Shown piece after piece: positions 1 through 10,691 of a DNA stretch of 23,682 nt. A model generated the notes under the pieces. It had not been told where the DNA came from. It did not search any database and saw only the letters and a program-made list of their open reading frames with translations. The stretch lies in the NCBI GenBank assembly GCA_001970855.1, contig LSSN01000095.1, forward strand, positions 1 through 23,682, given 5' to 3'. A program made the translations under genes and the position numbers. The DNA is from Smittium culicis (Eukaryota; Kickxellomycota; Harpellomycetes; Harpellales; Legeriomycetaceae). The first letter of the stretch is position 1, and each line of letters opens with the position of its first letter.

Positions 1-243
1 ATTTTTTAGCCTCAGCATTTTTACCCAGGAGAATTTCTGGTCATATTCTTTTTCTATAGATGTAATTAGCTTAGTGAGTTATTGAAATTCTCCAATGACT
101 AGTAAAGTCTTTATGTATTTTTTTTTACTGATTTTTTATTGACTAATCCAACAATTATTTGATTTGCTATCTAAACTGGGGCATAAAATTAAATAAAATT
201 TAAGCGAATAATGTTTCTAAATTAAAAATAACAAAAAAATTTA

Positions 244-320
244 GTAGGCTTTTTTTGAACTACCTCGCGATAATGCAAAATCTTAAAATGGACAAAAATG
301 ACCTACCGCCCCTGAAAGGG
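244..320 (-). mobile_element. Shortened MITE copy, piggyBac-like ends
   Basis: The right end reads CCGCCCCTGAAAGGG followed by TTAA (321-324), which is the reverse complement of the family's '3-prime type' end. At 244-264, GTAGGC, a T run and GAACTACC match the inner part of the same end type in the opposite direction. The copy is therefore a roughly 80-bp shortened remnant, about 110 bp smaller than full members, and its outermost left bases are gone. Call rests on alignment by eye to the copies at 3364, 2922 and 8887. Confidence 0.4.
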
Positions 321-2921
321 TTAAAGAATAATCTTATAGGCCTATTTAATTACATTTTTATGTTTTAGTAAACTCGATATGTGAATAATTTAGTTATATT
401 TCTAATAATATGGCCTATTTTCAATAATGCTCTGAGAAAGTAGCTCGCTGTTACTTTTGTAAACGACTTTAATATGATCCGAAATATAATTTATAGCATG
501 GAAAATAAAAAATTAACTTAACGAATTATGTTTTGCTTTTTTTTTAAAAAAATATCAAGCTAAATAAATTAGTTTATTTAGAATCCTACATTTTAACTTT
601 TTTTATTTTATTTTAGTTTAAATCGGTGCATTAAAAGTTATTTTTAGAATTAAAAAAACCTCTAAAATTGCAAATTTCCATTTTAGAGAGCATTTGTGCA
701 TAAATGATGGTAAAAAAAACAGTCTCATATTCAAAATTTTTACTATAAATCGATAAAATATCTTCTATTAAATGTATTTAAGTTGATATTCATTAAATTT
801 TATCTAAATATTATAATTAAATATAATATTAAAAATTTGTAATTTTTATGTTATATTGTCTCCATACTGTAAATGAATCCCTTTATGAATTTTTAATTTT
901 ACTTTAAAGTTTATTACGATAATACAGTTAAAATTTTAATCTAATAAATTACACTCAATTTATTTATATCTATAGTGTTTTATGCTATCAAAATTTCAGC
1001 CTATATTAATCGCATTTTTTTCTCTATAATTTTTTCAATTTTTGATTCATAATTATTTTTGGAAAATAATTAGATTTACAATGACTTAAATAATTTCTAT
1101 TTTAAGATATTCAAAGGTCTAATAATTACTTTTATAATGAAGACAAATAATTATATTTAATACCATTTAATATACATTCGGTAATTTGAGTAATAGCGTA
1201 ATATATAACTTTATCAATAAAATTAATTTTAAACTATGAATTTCATAAAACTAGCTCAAAATCGTTTTTTAGACAAATATTCGATTCAATTATTTTGTTT
1301 TTAATGGCCCGCACTTTATATTAAATTGTGAAATTTAATTTAAATTATTGGTTAATTTATTTCAAAAAATAGAGTAGATTGGATAGTAAAAAAAATAATG
1401 ATTATAATGATTATAATAATAGATAGTTTATATTTTTATTGAGTAACTATTAAAATTTTCATGGGATAGTAAAAAACATATAATATGTATATTTTAAAAT
1501 TTGATTTAAATATCTTATTAAAAAATTAGTAGAATTTTTTATATTTTTTCATCATGAAATCAGTTCCAGAAATTTATGTGCCAAGGGATTTTTATTAGAT
1601 ACTTTTTTCAAGACAGAATCTTCAAGTTTAAATATTAACATAACTAAACTCAGAATAAGTTGAGCTAAAAAATAAAATATATAAACTATGAAGATTATTT
1701 CATAATTTTTTTTCTCGTCTAATTTACCTAGTCGGTAAAAAATTATCAGCGACTAAGCTAAAATAAATACTTTTGAATGTGAAAAAAATTTCAATAAATT
1801 TTTTAAACTCATTATATAAAATTTAATTTTAGTGTTCAATTATAATCGCTGGGCATCAAAATAGATTTAAAAATTCCATATGGTGATGGTTTTGGTTATC
1901 GTATAAAACTTCATTTACAAATGGATCTTCTAACTATGAGAAACTCACAAGTCTTAAAAAAGACTTGTGAATCGATTTCCGTAACTTTAAAGAAACTCTT
2001 TTTTATTAGTCTTTAAGTTTAGATAGCCACGTATATAGCTTGTTATAGAGTGTATCTTTTATTTATCCGTTTTTTACTAAGGAAATATATATTTTTATAA
2101 TATAAGATTACTTACAAACTATACGATGATTATTTTTGTAGTATTTATCGGCAAAGGATTAAATCAGCTTTAGATAAAAAAAAATCGTAACTATAAGCCT
2201 TTCAGGGATAGTATAATTATAATTTTTCGAGCTTCATAATTGACCTAAATAATGCTACACAATTAATTTTTAATACAATTTTAATAGTTTACTAAATCTA
2301 TATATGTTGTAACCCCATGAAAAACATCTTTTTAACGTCCGTCCAATTATGCATTTTACTCATGCTTAGCAGCATTAACTCTGGAATGAGATACTGTGAG
2401 ATAATAATAGTATATTGTTTTTTTCTATTGATTTATTACTTTTATGGAGTTAAGCAGTTTTTTTAACGCTTTTTCCGAAATAATCGACGATTTCTAAAAC
2501 ATTTTTGACTCACCGTTGAGTAATTAGATGGGGTTTTATCTTGCAGATTTATAACTTCAACAGCTTTTATGACTGAGCTAAAATCATTTGGGTGTAATCC
2601 AGTTGAGTATTTTTCTAAGAAATATCTATCTAGAGTATAAAGAGTTAAGTTCAATTATATAAAGGTTGTTGGATAATGTATATTCCACCAGTAGTTAGAG
2701 TTTTGTATTACTAACAAACGGAAATGCATAAAAAACTCTGCTTATTAAATGGATTTCTCAAATGGTAATATTAGATCAATTTTTGATATCGGGGCTTTTT
2801 CACTAGCCAATATATTATCTGTATACAGTGATATTTATAAATATTTCAACAAATCAAAATCTATTATTTTTCGATTACCAATTTCTTATCGGATATTATA
2901 GTACGGGAGATAATTAATTAG

Positions 2922-3111
2922 CCCTTTACGGGCATATCAGCCTTAAAAAAATTTAAATAACATAATTGGAAGGCCCAGTTTATGTTCGATATTTATTGGA
3001 TGTAAAGATGTTTTTATTAATAAATTATCACCATGATTTAATTATTTTTCAGCTTGACGATTGATTGGAAAAGTTTGGTAGTTCAAAAAAAGTCAACAGC
3101 TCCTGAAAGGG
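2922..3111 (+). mobile_element. MITE copy, about 190 bp, TTAA-flanked
   Basis: A 190-bp element starts CCCTTTACGGGC after TTAG (2918-2921) and ends GCTCCTGAAAGGG before TTAA (3112-3115). The termini are inverted over about 11 bases with mismatches. Inside the right end, GGTAGTTC, an A run and GTC match the reverse complement of the end at 3364. Interior is AT-rich and noncoding, so any transposase would have to be supplied elsewhere. Flanking TTAA and CCC-starting ends are typical of piggyBac-type elements (established knowledge); the assignment to that class is inference. Confidence 0.55.
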
Positions 3112-3363
3112 TTAAAATAGTGTTTTCTAGCTTATTGATGTTTTTTGGGGTATTATTTTATAATCAATTAGTAACCGTTAATAATAGAGTTTTACGTAAT
3201 AAGTATTTTAAATAGAGGGCCTAATAATATTTCCAATAGATCTGACAGTTAATAATGTTCAAGCCAAACACATTATTCTGAAATTTTTATCTTCCTTCGC
3301 TCAGAACGTCCAACATTTTAACGCAGCCAATTTATCATCAATGATTATCGCTACGGAGTTTAA

Positions 3364-3551
3364 CCCTTTCACGGGCGGTATACTTTTTTTGACCTTCCAA
3401 ATAAAGCCAATTTTGTTCAATTATTATAATTGAATTCAAAGGCTCATGTAATTATTGGTATCCTTTAAAGTAGCAGCAAATGACTAATTTATTTATAAAT
3501 CATTGACAAGCCAATAAATAAAATTATTTATTTGTGTTGGGCAAGAAGGAG
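3364..3551 (-). mobile_element. MITE copy, about 188 bp, reverse orientation
   Basis: The left end follows TTAA (3360-3363) and reads CCCTTTCACGGGCGGTATAC, then a T run and GACCTTCC. This is the cleanest example of the '3-prime type' end. The right end, GTGTTGGGCAAGAAGG followed by GATAA, is a worn reverse complement of the other end type (CCCTTTCACGTCCAACAC). The right boundary is approximate. No reading frame of note lies inside. Confidence 0.5.
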
Positions 3552-4496
3552 ATAAATCGCCAATAGAAAAAAACAAAATTTAATATTAATTAGGGTATGG
3601 ATATTTAATTGGATAAATAGCCAAGTTTAACCTTATGATGATAAATCCTCAAAGACAGGTACAAGAATATTTATTTTCTGGCCTTGCGGAGGCTAGGGTT
3701 CATAATTGTTTACATGCGTGACTAATGGGGTGAAAAAACAGGTAAAATTAAAATAGTTTTATTAAATCGAATTTATTGGAGCAACAGATGTGGATTTTAT
3801 GATTTTATTTGGAACTACATTGTTTATTTGGTTATGGTATTATCAATAGTATCAAATAATTAATTACAAGTACTAGTCATTTAGATTATTCTTCAAAAGT
3901 CTTGTAGTTTAGTATAAACAGTCCAGGTTGTAAACTTAGTAAATATCTACAGTAAATCATAATTTAAAATTTTAACTCTTTTAGGGAAAAATACATATTA
4001 CTTCTTATGGTTTTCTGTTATAATGAAAAAGCTGCTAATTATAGTTTAGTAATAAAAATAATGATGTACCTTTTGAAAAAAATTCGCGCAATTATTAATG
4101 GATTTTAACTATTTTTATTATCAGAAACTTATAGGCCTTGCAAAATTTAAATCGGTACTGGGATATAGGCCGCGCATGCTAGAGAGATTAAATTTGTTAA
4201 ATAATTTTTTTTCGATTTTTCAGCTTTGATTTTTTCAAAAATATCTGTATTTTAAGGATATTAATTTGGTTACATATCACAATTTTCAAGGAATCATGAA
4301 ATTCATCCACTTGGACAAAATGAAATTTGCCGAGAAAATGACTTGAGCTAGCTTTTTTTTTTTTAAATATCTGTTTACATATTAAAGTTTTAACTATCGC
4401 TAACTTATTTCATTTAGAAATAAACGGTTTCTTGAAATTACTTTTCTGCTTTTTAGGCCCTAAAATGAGAATTTATATATAATAAGGATTTATTTT

Positions 4497-4703
4497 GAGA
4501 AGCAGAACTTTTCTAATAAAATTTTCCTTGGCTTTAAATTTCAATTGAGGGTTTTTGATTCTACTAGAATTATTATCAAGTGGATTAGTTAGCTTAACCA
4601 ATAGTAAATCCTAATAATGTTTAACAAATAAAATTCAAAGGAAAAAAGTTCCTGTCAACTTAAGAAAATCCTATATTAGATAGGTGGTTTATAATACTGT
4701 GAC
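4497..4703 (+). repeat. Dispersed repeat family 2, copy A
   Basis: About 207 bases align by eye with 8390-8609. Shared landmarks in the same order are GAGAAGCAGAAC / GAGCAGCGGAA, TTTTCTAATAAAA, a GGATTAG/GGATTAA block, ACCAATAGTA / GCCAATGGTA, CCTAAT, GGAAAAAAGTT and TTTATAATACTGTG / TTTATAGTGTAAAGTG. The copies are well diverged, so the insertion is old. The family has no coding capacity here and its class is unknown. Confidence 0.5.
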
Positions 4704-6668
4704 CAAATAATCTACCGAGAGTAAAGGACGGTATAATTGGCAAGATTTAATTTAATATTTTCTCAGTAAAGTAGAATCATAATCAAGCCCGAACCTAATT
4801 TGGGTATTTTTTCTACCTCCAGTTTTGCTTGGAAGAGCATCTACCTTAAACTATAATATTTAAAAAATATCTGTAAATTTAAAATTTTCAGCAGTTGGCT
4901 AGACTTGCTTTTTAGTGCAAACATATAACCATTTCTATTAATGTAAACTTGTGCATTTTTTTGGACAATTGTACAGTTGAGAGGAGGGATTGGCCCATAA
5001 TACACAACTATTATTAGCTTGGATTTGTGTAGGCTTTTGCAAAATAGCTTAATTTTTTGATTTTATTATGGGGGACTATATTAAAATGTGTAGATTAAGC
5101 GTTCCGAGTTATACTAGTGTAACCTTTTGTTTACAAAAAATTAATTTGAGCGTTTACATCTGAGATATTTATTACTTCTCGGCACTTATAACTCACAAGT
5201 TTTTAATAATTATGTAATTGCTTGATTCAGGAATTACCTCGAAACAATAAGCAAACAAGAATGTAATAAACAAAGTAATTCCTGGAATTATTACAAAGCG
5301 CTCAGAACAAAATAATGTAATTTATTTTGAGCTGGTTGTTATAGGGTATAAAAATAGTTTCTAAAACGTAATAGTCAAATAATCGATAATTGAAGTGATT
5401 TAATTGAGCGAGTATTATCAAATAATAAACTTATATTACAATAGCAAACATCTAACCAATGGATACAATTGATTTAAACCAACTCTGTTTGTTAGGGCAG
5501 ATAAAAAGAGCGAAATTGCTAGCAAATAAAGAAAGTATAACAACGGAGGGTTGAAAACGCAAAACAAACACAAATGAAGCAATAATACAAAAAACAAATT
5601 GCTGAATTTGAAATATCATATGGCTCTATGGTGAATTTTTTTCCATTTAGGCTTTAGCTATTGGTGTTACGGCTTTTTTTATTTTCTGAAATTTAACTAG
5701 TAGATAGAAACAAGCAAGGTTTTTTTTTTGGATTCAAATGATGAATAATAGATTTTTGAATTGATACCTTTTTATGAAGCTCGAACAAAGTAGTCAGTAA
5801 CCAAGAGGCGAAATAGAGAGCAACTTCGAAACAAACATTAAAAAGAATACTGCCCTTTATCACAAGTTTATTATAAAATTATAGCTATTATTGATTGGCA
5901 AGCAGCTTATATAGACTTTTTCTATTTGGTAATTATTTGAAACAAATCGATATAAATAATTCTCGGAAACAAATTATTTGCAATAGGCTTGTTTGCCGAA
6001 TTTTTCTATACTCGAAAATTTATCTCCACATACAAAAGGGCTAAAATCTAAAACCGATTTGTTACTAATATATTTTTTTTTTTCGGGCAGTGACGTTAAA
6101 TTTTAGAAATGGTCCATGACTTGAAGATTGAAATTCAATGACGCAACTATTTATGGACATTTAAGTATTTTAGGCATCTTATTATTCTCTAAATATAATT
6201 AATCTCTTTTCCAGCATAAATTTATAGCGCTTGATTAAAATAAAAAACTAGCAGTGTTAAATGGCAAATGTATATAAAGCTTCATTTTCCTCGATAATTC
6301 ATCTACATACAGTTAAAAAAACAATAAGGATTCAAGTTCTCTTAGGCTACTTTGAAATTTATTTTGATATTCTATAAACTAAGACGCACACTACACTGTC
6401 TTTACTGAAATAGTTTTGTATCTTTTACAAACTCTTAGTTGCAGTCACATTTACAATTAAACCTTATTTTTTTCCATTTCTTAATTTTTTTTTTTTTCAA
6501 GTATTCATTATTTTTATTAAAAAAGATATACATATAGAACACATACTTATCTACAGATAGATAGAATAATTATTATTTATAAATACATTTACTCCTTCAT
6601 TTAATTTTTTTTTTCCTACACCAAACAATCCAATTCCATACTCGTCCTAAGAATATTCATAGTATATA

Positions 6669-7871
6669 ATGCGAGGTAGCAGTAGCAGATTGGACGAATA
6701 TTTAATTGATACTTCGCTAAGAAGTTCAGTTAGCTCAGATATCAACACTTGTATTAGAGTTAATAATCCTATAGCCTCGTACAGAAAACGTCGAAGACCC
6801 CCTTTTCCTTACTCGATAATAATATCAGTAGCAATACTGAAATCTAGTGATAAAAGAATGTCGCTAAAAGAAATATATAATTGGATCAAAGAAAATTATC
6901 CCAAAATATTCTCTGGATCAGATATCGGTTGGCAAAACACAATCCGCCACAATTTATCTTTGAACTCCTTTTTTAAAAGGATACCCAGATATGAACTATA
7001 TCAAAGAAGCTACGATATCAGGAGAGAAAAAAAGAGCTTCTGGACCATCGATGTTACTAAAATGGATAAGGTGACCAAAGAAAAAGTTATGAGTTTGCTC
7101 GAACAATCGGAAACACCCAAGTTGGCCTCTGGTTCAGCTTTGTTTTCACAAGATATAAGTAAATCGCCAGTCCAAAAAAAGCTCTCCGTCAGCAGAGATC
7201 TTTTTAGCTCGACTTTTATACCTGAAAATCCAAGTATCGCTGCATCTAACCATAGAAATGAAAGCTTTTTGTATTGTTCACAGGGGAGTCAGTCTTATTC
7301 TAATGCCAACACAGGAGCCGTAGATTCTCAATTTAATAATAATTACAAGCAGAATTTAAATTATAAGCCATATACCGACGCTTATGGTCTTGACAGAAAT
7401 TCTTATTTAACTAATCTACCCGGTACTAAGCGTCAATATGACTATGAAAGCTACAATCCTAGCAAGAGAGCCAAAGGAAGTAAATTTGATTATATTTTAA
7501 ACCCCTCTGAACAGATTTTTAGCCCTGAGCAAAAGATGCAAGATTTTAGTGATCCCTCCATCCTTTCGCGTCCAGGTTTTCGCTCTGATGGACATGAAAG
7601 TTTCTATCCGCGCTCTAATAATATCTCATCATTCCCAAAAGCCCCTAGAAACTTGCACAGGCAAACTCTATCTAACTTTGATATTGATACGCTAAAGTCT
7701 TCAGTTTCTCCAACATCTTCTCTAAATTCACTAACTAATCACCAGAAAATCAACTATAAGTTACCGAAAATATATACATCACCACAAAAAAGTCCATCAT
7801 CTAACAGTTTTAACAGCAATAATTCTGAAAACAGTAGATCAAAGCATTCACTTAGCCACCTTTTGAACTAA
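6669..7871 (+). CDS. Forkhead-box transcription factor
   Basis: An intronless 400-residue protein with one forkhead (winged-helix) DNA-binding domain near the N-terminus, about residues 43-130. The family signature is clear: RRRPPFPYS (41-49) opens helix 1, SLKEIYNWIKENYP (65-78) forms helix 2, and the recognition helix WQNTIRHNLSLN (88-99) contains the base-contacting N, R, H and S residues. KKSFWTID (121-128) marks wing 2. The rest (about 150-400) is Ser/Asn/Tyr-rich and probably disordered, with no FHA domain, so this is a simple FOX type rather than a FHL1 type. It should act in the nucleus as a sequence-specific regulator; target genes are unknown. The ATG at 6669 gives a full domain after a 40-residue lead. 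The gene stands alone in repeat-rich DNA, whereas the window's other genes have introns. Domain call is firm; orthology to a named fungal FOX gene is not. Confidence 0.93.
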   Translation: MRGSSSRLDEYLIDTSLRSSVSSDINTCIRVNNPIASYRKRRRPPFPYSIIISVAILKSSDKRMSLKEIYNWIKENYPKIFSGSDIGWQNTIRHNLSLNSFFKRIPRYELYQRSYDIRREKKSFWTIDVTKMDKVTKEKVMSLLEQSETPKLASGSALFSQDISKSPVQKKLSVSRDLFSSTFIPENPSIAASNHRNESFLYCSQGSQSYSNANTGAVDSQFNNNYKQNLNYKPYTDAYGLDRNSYLTNLPGTKRQYDYESYNPSKRAKGSKFDYILNPSEQIFSPEQKMQDFSDPSILSRPGFRSDGHESFYPRSNNISSFPKAPRNLHRQTLSNFDIDTLKSSVSPTSSLNSLTNHQKINYKLPKIYTSPQKSPSSNSFNSNNSENSRSKHSLSHLLN

Positions 7872-8177
7872 CCTCAAAAAAACAAACAAATATTAATCGT
7901 GTATATTATTCTTTTACTTTCATTATTCTCATTCCTTTCCTGTAAATATCAAGCCAATTCAAATAAACCTTCTTTCACTTTCTAAATTTAACTATTATTA
8001 TTCAGTTTATTCTTATTCAATTGATTGCTGTTACGATTTTAATATAATTCTTTAGCTTTAGCTGGTTATAATAGATCACATTGATATTTCCCATTTATTA
8101 TGCATTCTATTGTGAGTATGTTTGTTTCTGATCGCATTAATTAATATTTTAACCTTTTACATAGCAAATACTTATAA

Positions 8178-8365
8178 CCCTTTCACGTCCAACACTCAGT
8201 AAAAAATTTACTTTGTTGATTCGCCATTAACTTTAATTAGCTGTATTATTTGCTGCTGTTATTCAACGAGCCAATGGTTATATAATCTTTGGAATTATAC
8301 TTTTATTATTTGTCGCTGTTGGCTATACTTAGCAGTTTAAAAACAGCCTACCGCTCAGAAAAGGG
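8178..8365 (+). mobile_element. MITE copy, 188 bp
   Basis: Starts CCCTTTCACGTCCAACACTC, the best example of the '5-prime type' end, after ATAA. It ends CCTACCGCTCAGAAAAGGG before TTAC, which in reverse complement matches the '3-prime type' end CCCTTTC...GCGGTAG. The 4-base flanks are one mismatch each from TTAA. The interior is noncoding. Repeat family 2 copy B begins only about 25 bases to the right. Confidence 0.6.
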
Positions 8366-8389
8366 TTACAAATGTATAGTACTCTTTTC

Positions 8390-8833
8390 GAGCAGCGGAA
8401 AATTTTCTAATAAAAATTCCCTTCGCCTCAAAATTTATTTGGATTTTGAATTCGATTAGGATATATTATCAATTGGATTAAATGGTTTAGCCAATGGTAT
8501 CGCCTAATGAGATTTAAGGCGCAAAATTTAAGGGAAAAAAGTTTCTCACGCTAAAACGATCATCCATATTAATAATACGAAAGAATCGCTTTATAGTGTA
8601 AAGTGATACAGCGTATAAATTTGCAGAAAAAATCATCTCTTCCTTTTAGCAAACAAAAAAATTCAAAAAACAATTTATAAATAGAAGATTGAAATCATTT
8701 CAAGCTCAGCCAATGGGATTAAAAATAATGAAAAGTATGGGCTAATAGCATTAAACATTAACAAAATGAATGTTCGCTCAGAATCAATATTATTTAAAAC
8801 TGTAAATTGGCTAAATCAAGAAATCATATCTAA
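8390..8833 (+). repeat. Dispersed repeat family 2, copy B (longest)
   Basis: The longest copy, about 440 bases. Its left half aligns with 4497-4703. Its right half (about 8575-8830) aligns with 10060-10312 through TTTATAGTG, CAGCGTATAAATTTGCA, CTTCCTTTTAGCA, CAGCCAATGGGATTAAAAAT, GCATTAAACATTAACAAA and GTTCGCTCAGAATC. No significant reading frame. Termini are not defined well enough to say whether it is a transposon. Confidence 0.5.
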
Positions 8834-8886
8834 CTACAGCATAAATAATATTTCATAGCCAATAATATTTTACGGTTCTATACACT

Positions 8887-9078
8887 CCCTTTCCCGCCCA
8901 ACATCATTTAAAAAAAAAACAGATTTATGATTTGTTTATGATTTATAAGCAGGTTTATTATTTGTAGTTTTTTTTACTATATATTAATATTTCTTAAAAC
9001 CTGATAATTATGCTATTTTAGTTGAAGGCAGTTATCTATATTTGGTGGGTCAAAAATAGTCTACATCCCGGGAAAGGG
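8887..9078 (+). mobile_element. MITE copy, 192 bp, left arm of an inverted pair
   Basis: Starts CCCTTTCCCGCCCAACATCA and ends GTCTACATCCCGGGAAAGGG followed by TTAA (9079-9082). The left flank is CACT, so the target duplication has decayed. Bases 8923-8977 are a perfect 55-bp inverted match to 9261-9315 in the neighbouring copy, and weaker matching continues on both sides. Confidence 0.65.
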
Positions 9079-9159
9079 TTAAATTAAAGGTTTTTTAGGA
9101 AAAAGCTGAGATTTTCAGTGGCATGCAGGTGCCTGGATCAAATAAACTGCAAAGAGTAA

Positions 9160-9350
9160 CCCTAAAATGGGTGGTGGGTTATTTTGTATCATCTAAATAT
9201 AGCCAATTGCGTTCAGTTGCATTACTATAACTCGGAGACATTATGAAATATCGGTTTATTGTAAAAAAAACTACAAATAATAAACCTGCTTATAAATCAT
9301 AAACAAATCATAAATTATGATTTTTTTATAGAGTATTGGACAGGAAAGGG
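9160..9350 (-). mobile_element. MITE copy, 191 bp, right arm of an inverted pair
   Basis: Lies in the opposite orientation to the 8887-9078 copy, 81 bases away. Read on the minus strand it begins CCCTTTCCTGTCCAATACTC at 9350. It ends at 9160 with a worn '3-prime type' end whose plus-strand reading is CCCTAAAATGGGTGGTGGG. Flanks are GTAA on the left and ATTAA on the right, close to TTAA. Internal bases 9261-9315 match 8977-8923 without a mismatch. Confidence 0.6.
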
Positions 9351-10059
9351 ATTAACTCATGAATTTCCTATTACAAAATATGAGCAAAAAAAAATTAACG
9401 TAGAGATAGGATAGTTTTGCCTTGGCGTCAAGCGCAGATTGTCAGATACTTATCGGACATCAATATAAACAATTAATAGATTTTCCTTTTTAGATAGATT
9501 TTAATAGCGGCTGCCTGTAATAGCCTGTAAATAAAGTTTAAAGTATTGCAACTGAATGATAGAATGTAAAAGAGGTTAATGGAATCATTTATTAATATCG
9601 AGGAGCAGATTATGAAAATAAATTTTAGTTAATACATCAGCTAAGCTCGCTGCTCGCTGCTCCAACAACATTGGGGGTCGATGTGATTGCTATATCTAGA
9701 TTTTTTTTATACACTTTAAATAGTACCCTCAGCTATTTTTTTTTTTTTTTGAAAAATAGGTTTAGTTTAAATATTCAAATTTTTCTGCTTATAAATTTGG
9801 TATTTAGCTAATGCCTGTCTATTGGGGGGTTTACTTCTTAAAATGGTGAAATCTACGATGATTTTTGAATATCCTTATACTGCAAAGTATTTCTGTAAAT
9901 AAAAAATTGAATATATTTTCTAGTACAGTTTAAATAATACCGAATCTGACTCATAATCGAGTATTAATTAAAAATAGTTAAAGTGTTTTATGCGTAATAA
10001 TTATAGTATTATGTTTAAATTTCCTAATGATGGAAATCAGATTTGGAGATTTTTTACAA

Positions 10060-10312
10060 ACTAGTCGTTTATAGTGCGGTGTTACAGTGTATAAATTTGC
10101 ATAAAAATTTAATATCTAAAAAGTAAAATAATTTCTTCCTTTTAGCATACTAACACTTCAAAATTAAGCCAAAAAAATAGAAAAATCAAAATTCCATTTC
10201 AGTACAGCCAATTGTATTAAAAATTCTTAAATGGCCGAAAAGATATTATTAAGCATCAACAAAGTGCTCTTCATTCAGAATCTCCCATATCTTATTATGT
10301 ATAACAATTATA
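10060..10312 (+). repeat. Dispersed repeat family 2, copy C
   Basis: About 250 bases align by eye with 8575-8830. Shared landmarks are GTTTATAGTGCGGTG / CTTTATAGTGTAAAGTG, CAGTGTATAAATTTGCA, TTTCTTCCTTTTAGCA, CAGCCAATTGTATTAAAAAT, AAGCATCAACAAAG and CATTCAGAATC. A fainter relationship may extend left to about 9940. Diverged and noncoding. Confidence 0.5.
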
Positions 10313-10691
10313 TGCAGCAATTATACGGGAAAAATGAGGGTATATCTATTTATATTATTAGTCAGGATTAATCCCTGCGTGAATTCCCGCCTATATAATC
10401 TCAAAATCATAGCTTCCTTTAGATATACTAACAAAAATAAATAGAAGTATATTAATAAGCCCGAGAATTATAAAAAAAAATTGTTGATTCGTTTCCTTTC
10501 ATAAGCAAGATATGTAATCATAGTTAATAGCTGTTTTATTTCTTAATCTTTATTTTACAAAACGAATTATATAATTTGAGAATTTAAAGGGTGAAAAAAT
10601 AAAAAACAAGGAGGATATTTTCCATTTTTTTTATTTCTTTTCATGGTGATTGGAAAGTGTCATTTGTTTTGAAATGTACATGATGTAATAT

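Larger units (their letters stand above)
1..6668. other. AT-rich, gene-poor, repeat-bearing region
   Basis: About 6.7 kb of very AT-rich sequence, dense in stop codons in all frames, without a protein-coding gene I can support. It holds three copies of a short transposon-like repeat (244-320, 2922-3111, 3364-3551), one copy of an older dispersed repeat (4497-4703), a 10-bp inverted repeat (arms 5228-5237 and 5275-5284) and long A or T runs. A 31-codon reading frame at 5459-5554 lies in a stretch of slightly higher GC, but nothing supports its expression. The last few hundred bases before the forkhead gene are T-rich and probably hold its promoter and leader (inference). Confidence 0.7.
7872..10691. 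other. AT-rich repeat-rich spacer
   Basis: About 2.8 kb between the convergent forkhead and membrane-protein genes with no supportable coding sequence. It contains three MITE copies (8178-8365, 8887-9078, 9160-9350) and two copies of repeat family 2 (8390-8833, 10060-10312). Both flanking genes end into this region, so their 3' ends and polyadenylation sites should lie at its edges. Confidence 0.7.

Noticed and set aside
2193..2215. Possible further MITE end (GCCTTTCAGGGATAG)
   Set aside because: Only part of the end matches and no partner end lies about 190 bases away on either side.
2463..2654. 63-residue minus-strand reading frame
   Set aside because: Lies in the AT-rich repeat region, resembles no family I know and has no splice or promoter support.
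10372..10400. Possible MITE end (TTAATCCCTGCGTGAATTCC)
   Set aside because: TTAATCCC looks right but the following bases do not match either end type and no partner was found.
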